This document shows, piece by piece, positions 34,172 to 43,853 of a stretch of 64,000 nucleotides of DNA. Each line of letters begins with the position of its first letter. The stretch's first letter is position 1. The stretch lies in assembly GCF_030398335.1 (NCBI RefSeq), contig NZ_JAOAOP010000011.1:1-64000 (forward strand), read 5' to 3'. The notes beneath the pieces are model-generated. The model saw only the letters and a list, made by a program, of their open reading frames with translations, did no database searches and was not told where the DNA came from. The translations under genes and the position numbers were made by a program. The stretch is from Aquibium sp. A9E412 (GTDB taxonomy: Bacteria > Pseudomonadota > Alphaproteobacteria > Rhizobiales > Rhizobiaceae).

Positions 34172-37099
34172 TCAGTGCGCCTCGTCCCAGTTGGCTGCCG
34201 CGCGCGCGTCGACCTGCAGCGGCACCTTGAGCGTCAGCACCGGCATGGTGGCGTTCTCCATCACCGCGCGGATCACCGGGATCGCCGCCTCGACCGTCTC
34301 TTCCGGCGCCTCGAAGACCAGCTCGTCGTGCACCTGCAGGAGCATGCCGACCGCGCCGAGGCCGGCCTCGGCGAGCGCTGCGTCCATGCGCACCATGGCG
34401 CGGCGGATGATGTCGGCGGCCGAGCCCTGGATCGGCGCGTTGATCGCCGCGCGCTCGTTGAAGGCGCGCACCTGCGGGTTGGCCGAGCGGATCTCGGGAT
34501 AGTGCGCCCGGCGCCCGAAGATCGTCTCGACATAGCCCGTCTCGCGCGCCCGGGCCTTGGTCGCCTCCATGTAGTCGCGGATGCCGGGGAAGCGCTCGAA
34601 ATAGCGCTTGATGTAGGCGCCGGCCTCCTCGCGCGGGATGGCGAGCTGGTTGGCCAGGCCGAAGGCCGAGATGCCGTAGATGATGCCGAAATTGATCGCC
34701 TTGGCGCGCCGGCGCACCTCCGGCGGCATGCCCTCGACCGGCACGCCGAACATCTCCGAGGCGGTCATGGCGTGGATGTCGATGCCCTCGGCGAAGGCCT
34801 GGGTGAGCTGCGGGATGTCGGCGACATGGGCCAGCACGCGCAGCTCGATCTGGCTGTAGTCGGCCGAGATCAGCCGGCGCCCCTCTTCGGCGACGAAGGC
34901 GGTGCGGATCTTGCGCCCCTCCGGCGTGCGGATCGGGATGTTCTGCAGGTTAGGCTCCGACGACGACAGCCGCCCGGTCGTCGTCGAGGCGAGCGAGTAG
35001 GAGGTGTGCACGCGCCCGGTCTCGGGGTTGATGTAGCCCGGCAGCGCGTCGGTGTAGGTCGACTTCAGCTTGGTCACCTGGCGCCAGTCGACGATCTTGC
35101 GGGCCAGCGCGTGGCCGGCCGCCGCCAGCTCCTCGAGCACCTGGGCGGAGGTCGACCACTGGCCGGACTTGGTCTTGCTGCCGCCCGGCAGCCCCATCTT
35201 GCCGAACAGGATCTCGCCGAGCTGCTTGGGCGAGCCGATGGTGAAGCGCTCGCCGGCCAGCGTGTAGATCTCCTCCTCGATCGCCGCCGCCGTCTGCGCG
35301 AAATCGCCGGAAAACCGCGACAGGATCTGCCGGTCGACGGCGATGCCGCGCTGCTCCATGCGGCCGATGGTGGCGATCATCGGCCGCTCCAGCCGCTCGT
35401 AGACCGACACCAGCCCGGCCGCCACGAGGCGCGGCTTGAGCACCTGCCACAGCCTGAGCGTCACGTCGGCGTCCTCCGCCGCATAGGCGGTGGCGCGCTC
35501 GAGGTCGACCATGTCGAAGGTCACCTGGCTGCGGCCGGAACCGCACACGTCCTTGTAGGGGATCGGCACGTGGCCGAGCCAGCGCTCCGACAGCGCGTCC
35601 ATGCCGTGCCCGCCGCTGCCGGCCTCCAGCACGTAGGAGATCAGCATCGTGTCGTCGAGCGGCGCCACCTCGATGCCGAGCCGGGCGAGCAGCAGCCAGT
35701 CGTACTTGACGTTCTGGCCGACCTTGAGCACGGCGCGGTCGGCCAGCAGCGGCGCCAGCACGGCGAGCGCCTCGCCGGTCGGGATCTGGCCGTCGACGAG
35801 GCCGCCGCCGAGCAGGTCGTCGGCGCCGCTCTTGTGCGTCAGCGGCACATAGGCCGCACGGCCGGGCGCCACGGCGAGCGAGATGCCGCACAGCTCCGCC
35901 TGCATCGGGTCGAGCGAGGTGGTCTCGGTGTCGAAGGCGACGACGCCGGCCTCGCGCGCCTCCGCCACCCACGCCTCGAGCTCGGCCCGCGTGCGGATGC
36001 AGCGATAGGCGGTGCGGTCGACCGCCGATGCCGGGGCCGCGTCGGCCAGCGCCTTGGCGAGCGCGGCCGGCGTGTCGGGCGCCGGCTCGCCGGCCGCCGC
36101 TGTCCCGGTCTCGCCGGCCGGTGCGGCGCGCGCGGCCGGCATGTCCGGCCCGTGCGCGGCCTCGCCCGGCGCCACCGCGACATGCGCCGGCTCGATCTCG
36201 GCCGCCTCCGTCGCCGTCGCCTCGGCGACCCGGCGGGTCAGCGTGGAAAACTCCATCGCCTTCAGGAAGGCGACCAGCTTCGGCCCGTCCGGCGGGTTGA
36301 GGCCGAGCGCGTCGAGCGGCTCCGTCACCGCAACGTCGGTGCGCAGCCGCACCAGCTCGCGCGACAGCCGCGCGGCGTCGGCATGCGCGATGAGGTTCTC
36401 GCGCCGCTTGTTCTGCTTGATCTCGGCGGCCCGCTCCAGGAGCGTGTCGAGGTCGCCGTACTCGGCCAGAAGCTGCGCCGCCGTCTTCGGCCCGATGCCC
36501 GGCACGCCGGGGACGTTGTCGATCGAATCGCCGGTCAGCGCCTGCAGGTCGATCATCTTGTCGGGCGCCACGCCCCACTTCTCGATCACCTCGGGCACGC
36601 CGATCTCGCGGTCCTTCATCGGGTCGTAGAGCGACACCGCCGGCCCGACGAGCTGCATCAGGTCCTTGTCGGAGGAGATGATGGTGGCGTCGCCGCCCGC
36701 CTCGGTCGCCAGCCGCGCATAGGTCGCGATCAGGTCGTCCGCCTCGAAGCCCTCCATCTCGATGCACGGCAGGTCGAAGGCGCGCGTCGCCTCGCGGATC
36801 AGCGCGAACTGCGGCACCAGGTCTTCCGGCGGCTCCGAGCGGTTGGCCTTGTAGTCGGCATAGAGCGCGTTGCGGAAGGTCTCGGCCGAATGGTCGAAGA
36901 TCACCGCGAAATGCGTCGGCGTCACGCCGACGGCGGTGTCGCGCGCGTCGCGCAAAAGCTTCCAGATCATGTTGCAGAAGCCGAGCACCGCACCGACCGG
37001 CAGGCCGTCGGACTTGCGGTTGAGCGGCGGCAGCGCATGGTAGGCGCGGAAGATGTAGCCGGAGCCGTCGACGAGGAACAGGTGATCGCCTTTTTTCAT
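34172..37099 (-). CDS. polA: DNA polymerase I
   Basis: Repair and Okazaki-fragment polymerase, 975 aa from the ATG at 37099. All three domains are present: 5-prime flap nuclease (about 1-290; FLVDGSGYIFRAYHALPP, GFEADDLIATYA, SSDKDLMQLV), 3-prime proofreading exonuclease (about 390-570; VAFDTETTSLD retains the DxE pair, so it should be active) and polymerase A (about 600-975; SADYSQIELRVLAH, RRAKAINFGIIYGIS, LQVHDELVFE). A Pro/Ala-rich linker of about 60 residues separates the nuclease from the exonuclease. A housekeeping gene lying between accessory caspase genes. Confidence 0.97.
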   Translation of the reverse strand: MKKGDHLFLVDGSGYIFRAYHALPPLNRKSDGLPVGAVLGFCNMIWKLLRDARDTAVGVTPTHFAVIFDHSAETFRNALYADYKANRSEPPEDLVPQFALIREATRAFDLPCIEMEGFEADDLIATYARLATEAGGDATIISSDKDLMQLVGPAVSLYDPMKDREIGVPEVIEKWGVAPDKMIDLQALTGDSIDNVPGVPGIGPKTAAQLLAEYGDLDTLLERAAEIKQNKRRENLIAHADAARLSRELVRLRTDVAVTEPLDALGLNPPDGPKLVAFLKAMEFSTLTRRVAEATATEAAEIEPAHVAVAPGEAAHGPDMPAARAAPAGETGTAAAGEPAPDTPAALAKALADAAPASAVDRTAYRCIRTRAELEAWVAEAREAGVVAFDTETTSLDPMQAELCGISLAVAPGRAAYVPLTHKSGADDLLGGGLVDGQIPTGEALAVLAPLLADRAVLKVGQNVKYDWLLLARLGIEVAPLDDTMLISYVLEAGSGGHGMDALSERWLGHVPIPYKDVCGSGRSQVTFDMVDLERATAYAAEDADVTLRLWQVLKPRLVAAGLVSVYERLERPMIATIGRMEQRGIAVDRQILSRFSGDFAQTAAAIEEEIYTLAGERFTIGSPKQLGEILFGKMGLPGGSKTKSGQWSTSAQVLEELAAAGHALARKIVDWRQVTKLKSTYTDALPGYINPETGRVHTSYSLASTTTGRLSSSEPNLQNIPIRTPEGRKIRTAFVAEEGRRLISADYSQIELRVLAHVADIPQLTQAFAEGIDIHAMTASEMFGVPVEGMPPEVRRRAKAINFGIIYGISAFGLANQLAIPREEAGAYIKRYFERFPGIRDYMEATKARARETGYVETIFGRRAHYPEIRSANPQVRAFNERAAINAPIQGSAADIIRRAMVRMDAALAEAGLGAVGMLLQVHDELVFEAPEETVEAAIPVIRAVMENATMPVLTLKVPLQVDARAAANWDEAH

Positions 37100-37253
37100 G
37101 GCTAGCACCGGTAGCCGCTGGCCTCGCTCCTGTCCACGGCAAAGCCCGGCTGCCGGGCCGATCGGCCGGCGCCGCGCGGCGTTCACGGCTTTGTTACGAA
37201 CTTGTAATGTGGCAGCCCTTGAATCGCCATTTTCCGAGACACAAATCGCAGTC

Positions 37254-37402
37254 ATCGGCAAGTTTTAATTGCCGAGTCCGGAAAAAGGCCCGTCCCCCGC
37301 CTGAACCGGACAATAGCGGCAGCCTCATCCCCCCTCTCCGGGCTGCCGCACCTTTTGAGTAAGGCCGCCGTGGTTCCCCCTCCACCACGGCGGCACTTTT
37401 TT
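37254..37402 (+). ncRNA. Predicted small RNA with repeated C-rich hairpin loops
   Basis: The 424-base gap between polA and the next caspase gene holds four consecutive hairpins: TCGGCAA/TTGCCGA (37255-37275); GTCCGG/CCGGAC (37276-37311, loop with GTCCCCCGCC); GCGGCAGCC/GGCTGCCGC (37316-37349, loop with ATCCCCCCTCTCC); and an 11-bp terminator stem (37364-37394, loop TCCCCCTCC) ending in six T. A possible promoter TTGAAT-17-CAAATC (37219-37247) would start the RNA near 37254, giving about 150 nt. Repeated UCCCCC-type loops complementary to ribosome-binding sites recall the alphaproteobacterial cuckoo/alpha-r14 sRNAs, though the exact CCUCCUCCC motif is not present. No open frame of note lies within. 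Confidence 0.5.
37364..37402 (+). terminator. Rho-independent terminator of the predicted small RNA
   Basis: A perfect 11-bp stem, GCCGCCGTGGT (37364-37374) with ACCACGGCGGC (37384-37394), a 9-base loop, then AC and six T (37397-37402). It stands 122 bases before the caspase start on the same strand, where there is no upstream protein gene to terminate, which is the main reason to suspect a small RNA. Confidence 0.85.
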
Positions 37403-37523
37403 GTGCGCTACGCTGCTGTCCGGCGATCCGCCGGCCTGGCCCGGCCGCCGGCGCTTGACCCGGCGGCATGCCGCCGCGCACACTCGCGCCGTGGCGACCG
37501 GGATCGATGGCGGGAGGCGACGG

Positions 37524-40500
37524 ATGGGGCGAATGGCAGACGGCCTGCGGGCCGTGCGGCGGCACTGCGTGGCGGCGGGCGTGTGGCTCGCTACGGTGGC
37601 GACGGCGACAGCGGCCGAGTGCACCGCCGAATTCGAGCGGCTCGAGCGCTTCGCGGCCGGCGTCAGCGTCGCCTTCGAGGCGGCCGACACGGTCGTCGCC
37701 GGCGAGCCGCTGACGGTTCGCTGGCAAAGCGCGGTAGGCCTCTACGAGGGCGACGCGCGCGTCTATCTCGTGCTCGTCAGCATCGATGCGGTGCGCTTCG
37801 GCGGCAACGGATTCGTGCCGTTTCCCGGCGGCACGCCGGGTCCCGCCGGCATCGGTTTCGCCGAGGAGTGGATGCGGGCGGTCACGCCGCTGCACGTCGC
37901 CGGCAATCCGAGCGCCGGGCGCTATGCCGTGAAGCCGTATCGCGAGGGCCGCTTCGGGCTGTCCTGGGCCGTTGTCGCCAGCACGGCGTGCGGCGAGCGC
38001 CAGCTCACCGAGGTCGGCACCCACCGCGTGAGCGTCGAGGCGCGCCGCGCCCAGGTCGTCGTGCAGGACCTCTACGACCCGAGCCGGCCGCAGGCGGCGA
38101 TCGCCTCGCGCGACGGCCGCCACCGGCTGCTCGTCTTCGACGGCCACTACCAGGTGTTCGACACCGCCACCGGCGCCAAGATCCTCGACCGGGCCGGCCA
38201 CTGCCCCGACTTCTCGCCCTCCGGCCGCTTCGTCGCGGCGCTGTCGGGGGCGGTCGAGGGCGCGTGCCGCTTCTTCACCGCCGGCTCCAGCATGCCGAAA
38301 TTCGAGGTGGTCGACCTTCTGTCGGGCGGCGTCGTCGCGCGGCCCGATCCGCCGGCGCTGTGGGCCTATGGCGACGCCTTCCTGGTGGTGCCGGCCAAAT
38401 GGTGGAAGATGCTGCAGCCGCCCGGCCACGTGATCAGCCTGCTGGTCGATCCCGACCCGGGCAGCGAGGCGCGGCCGCGGCTCGAGTTCCTCGAGGGCGG
38501 CGGCCAGCGCTTCGCGCTCGCCGACGGCATGGTGGTCTCCTTCGACGCCGACGGCAGCCCCGGTCTCGACGCCTTCAACCTGGTCACCGAGCGCTATCTG
38601 GTCGGTGATGCCGGCGGCGAGCGCAGCTTCGCAGAAGACCATGTGGAGGCGACCCGCAGCGCGCTCGCGCGGGCGGGCCGCGGCCGCGGCGCCGGCCCTG
38701 CCGGCCTCGCCGACGATCCGCAGGTCGCCGCCTCGCACCTGCGCTACATCGACGACCTCGCCGAGGCGTTCGACAACATCGAGGAGCCCGAGCGCATCGC
38801 CGCGCGCTCGCCCGATCATCCCGCGGCGGACGTGGCGAGCGTGCGCGGCGCCCTGTTCGACGGGGCGGACGCCGGCGCGCTGATGGCGGCGGGCGCCGCG
38901 CGCGGCGCCGTCGGGCTCGCGCCGCAGGCGACCGGCCGCACGGCCGAGGGCCTCGCCGGCACGCTGCTCGGCCTGCGCTTCGCGCCGCCCGACCCGGCCC
39001 GCGTGTTCGGCGGCAATCTCAACGCGCGCATGTTCGAGGTCGACGCCATGGCGCTGACCGACGACGAGAAGGCGGCGCTCTATTTCGGCGAGCTCGAGGC
39101 CTTTCGCGCCGCGGCGATGTCGGCGGTCGCAGCCGACGTGCCGCGCGCGCAGGCGATCTTCGACCAGGCGCTCGGCTGCTGGCCGAGCGGCGACCGGCTG
39201 GCGAACAACCTGACCGGCGCCTGGCGCTTCGCCGATACGGGCGGCCGCACGGTGTGGCTCACCCATGCCGCCTGCCAGGGCATCGGCACCGTCGGCAATC
39301 TGGCGATCAGCCAGTTCGACCTGTTCGTCGCCGACGGGCTGGAGAAGCGCCACTACAACCTGCTGTTCGACCGGCGCTTCTACGAGGCCGCGCAACTGCC
39401 GGACGACCCGCCCAACCTCTACCGCGACGGCGCCAAGAAGGAAGCGGCCTATGGCGCGCTGCGCGCGGCCGGCGGCGACGGGCTCGCCAAGCTCGACCAG
39501 TCGGTCCACCAGCGCGCCGAGAACACCGACGTCGCGCCGGTCTTTGCCGCCGGTCGCTTCATCCTGCTTCCCGTCGGCGAGGAGCTCTACATCATCGACC
39601 ACCGCGCGCTGACCCTGCGCGGCCCGGTGCCGCTGACCACGCACAGCCACCGCTCGCGCTTCCTCGCCACCGAGGACGGCCGCCACTTCCTGCAGGTCGG
39701 CGCCGACGGCAGCCTGGCGATCCACCGGCTCGCCACCGGCGAGGCGGTGCTGCGCGGCCGCTACGTCGACGACGAGATGGTGATCTTCGACGAGGCCGGC
39801 CACTACGTGGCGACGCCGGAAGGCGCCCAGTTCGCCCATCTGCGCTTCGCCGGCCGGCCGGAGCTCTACAGCCTGGCGCAGATGGGCGACCGGCTGAACC
39901 GGCCCGACCTCTTGCGCGCCGTGCTCGACGGCGCACCGGTCGCCGCGGAGCCGGCGGCCGCCCCGCCGCGCCTGGCGGTGGCGCGCGATGCGGCGGCCGA
40001 AGGCGCCGGGCTCGCCGTCGAGGCCGCCTCGCCGACCGGGCTTGCCGAGCTGCGCGTCTATCGCGACGGCGCGCTCGCCGCCCGGCGGCCGCTCGAGGGG
40101 GCGAGCTTCTCCGGCGCCGTCGACGCCGAGGCGGCGGCCGGCGCCCGCTGGCTCACCCTGGTCGCCGTCGACGCGGCGGGGGCGCAGAGCCGGCCGCGCT
40201 CGGTGCCGCTCGCCCCGCAGGGCGACCGCGGCCGCCTGTTCGCCGTCGCCGTCGGCACCGACCGCTACGACAGCGCCGCGCTGGCGCCGCTGCGCTATGC
40301 CGCGGCCGACGCGCAACGCTTCGCCGATGCGCTGCGGACGCTCGACGACGGGCTCTACGCGGGGGTCGAGCTGGTCGGCCCGTTCATCGACGCGCGCGGC
40401 CTCGACGCGGCCTTCGCCGCCGCCTTCCAGCGGCTGTCGCAGGTGGTGACGCCGCGCGACACGGTGATGTTCTTCGTCGCCGGGCACGGCGTGCGCGACG

Positions 40501-40964
40501 CGGCGGGCCGCTTCTTCCTGGCCACCCGCGACACCGCGCTCGACGCGCTCGACGGCACGGCGCTCGCCTGGGACGGGCTCGCCGGGCGGCTCGCCACGCT
40601 CGACGGCCGCATCTTCGTGTTCCTCGACGCCTGCCATTCCGGCAGCGTCGGCGACGCGACCAACGACGGCGCGGTCGCCGCGCTGGTCGGCGACGGCGCG
40701 CTGTCGGTCACGGTGCTGGCCGCATCCAAGGGGCGGCAGTTCTCGCTGGAGAGCCCGGCCGCCGACGGCGGCTACTTCACCGTGGCGCTGGCCGAGGCGA
40801 TCGCCCGGCGCGGCGAACCCGGCGTCGATCTCGACGGCTCCGGCACGCTCGACCTCGACGAGCTCTACTTCTACCTGAAGAAGCGGGTGATGGCGCAGAC
40901 CGACGGCCGCCAGACGCCGTGGATCGCGCGCAGCCGCGTCGTCGGCAAGGCGCCGCTGTTCTGA
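37524..40964 (+). CDS. Large exported caspase-family (C14) protein with EF-hand loop
   Basis: Protein of 1146 aa from the ATG at 37524, which has GGGAGG ahead. A signal peptide ends near AAE-C (residue 32). Residues about 30-780 are unassigned, beginning with a beta-rich segment and with stretches that resemble degenerate propeller blades (SRDGRHRLLVFDG, FSPSGRFVAALSG, TEDGRHFLQV). An Ig-like linker (about 840-905) leads to the caspase domain (about 905-1146), with dyad His988 (FVAGHGVRD) and Cys1037 (FLDACHSG). Residues 1102-1113, DLDGSGTLDLDE, form a complete 12-residue EF-hand loop, hinting at calcium control. It converges on ridA. Confidence 0.88.
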   Translation: MGRMADGLRAVRRHCVAAGVWLATVATATAAECTAEFERLERFAAGVSVAFEAADTVVAGEPLTVRWQSAVGLYEGDARVYLVLVSIDAVRFGGNGFVPFPGGTPGPAGIGFAEEWMRAVTPLHVAGNPSAGRYAVKPYREGRFGLSWAVVASTACGERQLTEVGTHRVSVEARRAQVVVQDLYDPSRPQAAIASRDGRHRLLVFDGHYQVFDTATGAKILDRAGHCPDFSPSGRFVAALSGAVEGACRFFTAGSSMPKFEVVDLLSGGVVARPDPPALWAYGDAFLVVPAKWWKMLQPPGHVISLLVDPDPGSEARPRLEFLEGGGQRFALADGMVVSFDADGSPGLDAFNLVTERYLVGDAGGERSFAEDHVEATRSALARAGRGRGAGPAGLADDPQVAASHLRYIDDLAEAFDNIEEPERIAARSPDHPAADVASVRGALFDGADAGALMAAGAARGAVGLAPQATGRTAEGLAGTLLGLRFAPPDPARVFGGNLNARMFEVDAMALTDDEKAALYFGELEAFRAAAMSAVAADVPRAQAIFDQALGCWPSGDRLANNLTGAWRFADTGGRTVWLTHAACQGIGTVGNLAISQFDLFVADGLEKRHYNLLFDRRFYEAAQLPDDPPNLYRDGAKKEAAYGALRAAGGDGLAKLDQSVHQRAENTDVAPVFAAGRFILLPVGEELYIIDHRALTLRGPVPLTTHSHRSRFLATEDGRHFLQVGADGSLAIHRLATGEAVLRGRYVDDEMVIFDEAGHYVATPEGAQFAHLRFAGRPELYSLAQMGDRLNRPDLLRAVLDGAPVAAEPAAAPPRLAVARDAAAEGAGLAVEAASPTGLAELRVYRDGALAARRPLEGASFSGAVDAEAAAGARWLTLVAVDAAGAQSRPRSVPLAPQGDRGRLFAVAVGTDRYDSAALAPLRYAAADAQRFADALRTLDDGLYAGVELVGPFIDARGLDAAFAAAFQRLSQVVTPRDTVMFFVAGHGVRDAAGRFFLATRDTALDALDGTALAWDGLAGRLATLDGRIFVFLDACHSGSVGDATNDGAVAALVGDGALSVTVLAASKGRQFSLESPAADGGYFTVALAEAIARRGEPGVDLDGSGTLDLDELYFYLKKRVMAQTDGRQTPWIARSRVVGKAPLF

Positions 40965-40976
40965 CCCACGATGCCG

Positions 40977-41006
40977 CCGCCGCCGGGTTGTCCCGCCCGG
41001 CGGCGG
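40977..41006. terminator. Bidirectional hairpin between caspase gene and ridA-like gene
   Basis: CCGCCGCCGGG (40977-40987) and CCCGGCGGCGG (40996-41006) pair perfectly over an 8-base loop in the 52-base gap between convergent genes. No T-run is present, as with the hairpin after phnN. Confidence 0.55.
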
Positions 41007-41016
41007 AGCCGTGCCG

Positions 41017-41430
41017 TCAGGCGGGCAGGACCGCGGTCGCCTCGATCTCCACCTTCGCCTCGTCCTCGATCAGCGCGACCACCTGGACCACGCTCATCGC
41101 CGGGAAGTGCTTGCCCATCACCGCGCGGTAGGCCGGCCCGAGCTCCGGCAGGCGCTTGAGATACTCGCGCTTGTCGGTGATGAACCAGGTCAGCCGCACG
41201 ATGTGCTCGGGCCGGCCGCCGGCCTCGGCGAGGATGTCGGCGATGTTCTGCAGCGCCTGGCGCGTCTGGCCGATGAAGTCGTCGGTCTCGAACACCTGGT
41301 TGCCGTTCCAGCCGATCTGGCCGCCGAGGAAGACCGTGCGGCCCTCGGCGGCGATGCCGTTGGCATAGCCGCGCGCGGGCTTCCAGCCGTCCGGCTGCAG
41401 GAACTGGTGGGCGGTGGTGCTGGCGGTCAT
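41017..41430 (-). CDS. RidA/YjgF-family protein lacking the canonical arginine
   Basis: Small trimer-forming protein, 137 aa, of the Rid superfamily that hydrolyses enamines and imines. GYANGI, FLGGQIGWN, ALQNIADILAEAGG and VEIEATAVLP are family hallmarks. The arginine that defines true RidA (in PARS) is replaced by Met112 (FPAMSVVQV), so it is not a standard 2-aminoacrylate deaminase. It is the last gene of the tryptophan/anthranilate run, 16 bases after livF. 2-Aminomuconate deaminases are Rid relatives, so a role in deaminating the amino-enone CoA product of the aminobenzoyl-CoA pathway is a reasonable guess. Confidence 0.88.
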   Translation of the reverse strand: MTASTTAHQFLQPDGWKPARGYANGIAAEGRTVFLGGQIGWNGNQVFETDDFIGQTRQALQNIADILAEAGGRPEHIVRLTWFITDKREYLKRLPELGPAYRAVMGKHFPAMSVVQVVALIEDEAKVEIEATAVLPA

Positions 41431-41446
41431 GTCATTCTCCGGCCTG

Positions 41447-42129
<683 letters not shown>

Positions 42130-42130
<1 letters not shown>

Positions 42131-42879
42131 CACGCCGGCTCCCCGAGATAGGCCTCGCGCACGGCGGGGTCGTTGCGGATCGCCTCGACGCTGCCGGTCG
42201 CGATGATGCGGCCGTAGACCAGCACCGAGATGCGGTCGGCGAGCGCGAAGACGGCGTCCATGTCGTGCTCGACGAGCAGGATCGGCGCTTCCGCGCGCAG
42301 CCCGTCGAGGAAGCCGGTCAGCGCCTTGGAGCCTTCCGGCCCCATGCCGGCCATCGGCTCGTCGAGCAGGAAGGCGCGCGAGCCGAGCGCCAGCGCGATG
42401 GCGATCTCGAGCTGGCGGCGCTCGCCGTGCGACAGTTCGGCCGCCGGCACCCGCGCCCGTCCGGCGAGGCCGACGCGCTCCAGCGCCGCCATCGCCGGCT
42501 CGGTCAGCGCCGCGTCGCGCATCACCGGGCGCCAGAAGCGGAAGCTCGAGCCCTGTCGCGCCTGCACCGCCAGCATGACGTTGCGCAGCGCCGAGAACTC
42601 CGGCGCCAGCGACGACACCTGGAAGGTGCGGCCGAGGCCGAGCCGCGCCCGCTCGGCGACGCCGAGATGGCCGATGTCGCGGCCGAGGAAGCGGATGGAG
42701 CCGGCGTCCGGCTTCAGCGTGCCGGCGATCTGGTGGATCAGCGTCGACTTGCCGGCCCCGTTCGGCCCGATCAGCGCGTGGATCTCGCCGTCCTCGAGCG
42801 TCAGGCTGACGCCGTCGGTCGCCTTGAGCGCGCCGAAGCGCTTTTCCAGGCCGTCGAGCGCGAGCACCTGTTCAGCCAT
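42130..42879 (-). CDS. livG: Branched-chain-type ABC transporter ATP-binding protein LivG
   Basis: Second ATPase of the importer, 249 aa. Walker A GPNGAGKST, LGRTFQVSSLAPEFSALRNV in the Q-loop region, signature LSHGERRQLEIAIAL and Walker B AFLLDEPMAGMGPE are visible. The start at 42879 is chosen for the GGGAGG 8 bases before it; it overlaps livM by 8 bases. An in-frame ATG at 42897 lacks a ribosome site. Confidence 0.93.
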
Positions 42880-43843
42880 GGCGCGGCCTCCCGGCAAGCA
42901 GGCCGATCAGCCCGCCGCGCGCGAACAGCACGACGGCGAGCAGGATGAGGCCGAGGAACAGCTGCCAGTGCTCGGTCATGCCGCCGAGCACGAACTCGAA
43001 CAGCACGTAGAGCATGGCGCCCGCCACCGCGCCGGCGAGCCGGCCGACGCCGCCCAGGATGATCAGCACGATCAGCTCGCCCGACATGTGCCAGGACAGC
43101 ATCGAGGGGCTGACGAAGCGGTTGAGGTCGGCGAACAGCGCGCCGGCCACCGCCGTCACCATGCCCGAGGCGACGAAGGCGACGAGCCGGATGCGGAACG
43201 GCGCGATGCCGACGGCGGCCAGCCGCACCGGGTTCTGCCGGCCCGCCTGCAGGGCGGCGCCGAAGCGCGAGTCGCGCAGCCGCCAGAACAGCGCCAGCGC
43301 GGCCAGGAGCAGCGCGTAGCAGATCAGGAAGAAGCTCATCGGCTTGAGCGTGTTGACGCCGGGAAAGGCGTTGCGCACGTAGATCGACAGCCCGTCCTCG
43401 CCGCCATAGGCGGGCCACGAGATGGCGAAGTAGTAGATCATCTGCGCGAAGGCGAGCGTGATCATGATGAAGTAGACGCCGGAGGTGCGCAGGCTGATCA
43501 GCCCGATGGCGAGCGCCACCAGGCCGGCCACCGCGGCGCCGACGATCCACATCACGATCATCTGGTTGGTGCCCGGCAGGCCGAGCAGCAGTGGCTCGTT
43601 GTTGAAGGCGTGCGTGGCCAGGATGCCGGCGGCATAGCCGCCGATGCCGAAGAAGGCGGCGTGGCCGAAGGAGACGAGCCCGCCGAGGCCGAGCGCGATG
43701 TTGAGCCCGGTCGCCGCCAGCGCCAGGATCGCCATGCGCGTGGCCAGCGTGATGTAGAACGGCTCGTCGAGCGCCTGTGCGGCGAAGGGCAGGGCGAGGA
43801 GCAGCGCCAGGAAGGCGAGGCTGACGGCGGTTTCGCGGCTCAT
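42872..43843 (-). CDS. livM: Branched-chain-type ABC transporter permease LivM
   Basis: Inner-membrane permease, 323 aa, with eight or so hydrophobic helices. LGLGGLVSFGHAAFFGIGGYA near residue 55 and the C-terminal cytoplasmic loop around ALQAGRQNPVRLAAVGI, which contacts the ATPases, are typical of LivM. The ATG at 43843 has TGAGGA in front and starts 10 bases after livH ends; an ATG at 43861 inside livH lacks a ribosome site. Confidence 0.92.
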   Translation of the reverse strand: MSRETAVSLAFLALLLALPFAAQALDEPFYITLATRMAILALAATGLNIALGLGGLVSFGHAAFFGIGGYAAGILATHAFNNEPLLLGLPGTNQMIVMWIVGAAVAGLVALAIGLISLRTSGVYFIMITLAFAQMIYYFAISWPAYGGEDGLSIYVRNAFPGVNTLKPMSFFLICYALLLAALALFWRLRDSRFGAALQAGRQNPVRLAAVGIAPFRIRLVAFVASGMVTAVAGALFADLNRFVSPSMLSWHMSGELIVLIILGGVGRLAGAVAGAMLYVLFEFVLGGMTEHWQLFLGLILLAVVLFARGGLIGLLAGRPRHG

Positions 43844-43853
43844 GCGGCGGTCC

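Noticed and set aside
37254-37402. Spot 42-like RNA because of its position beside polA
   Set aside because: Spot 42 lies downstream of polA in enterobacteria; this locus is upstream, on the opposite strand, and unrelated in sequence and structure.
19109-40964. Reading the caspase cluster as an anti-phage defence island (gasdermin, CRISPR-caspase or Avs type)
   Set aside because: The caspases carry export signals, and no gasdermin, nuclease, reverse transcriptase or CRISPR gene is present, so a cytoplasmic abortive-infection role is not supported.
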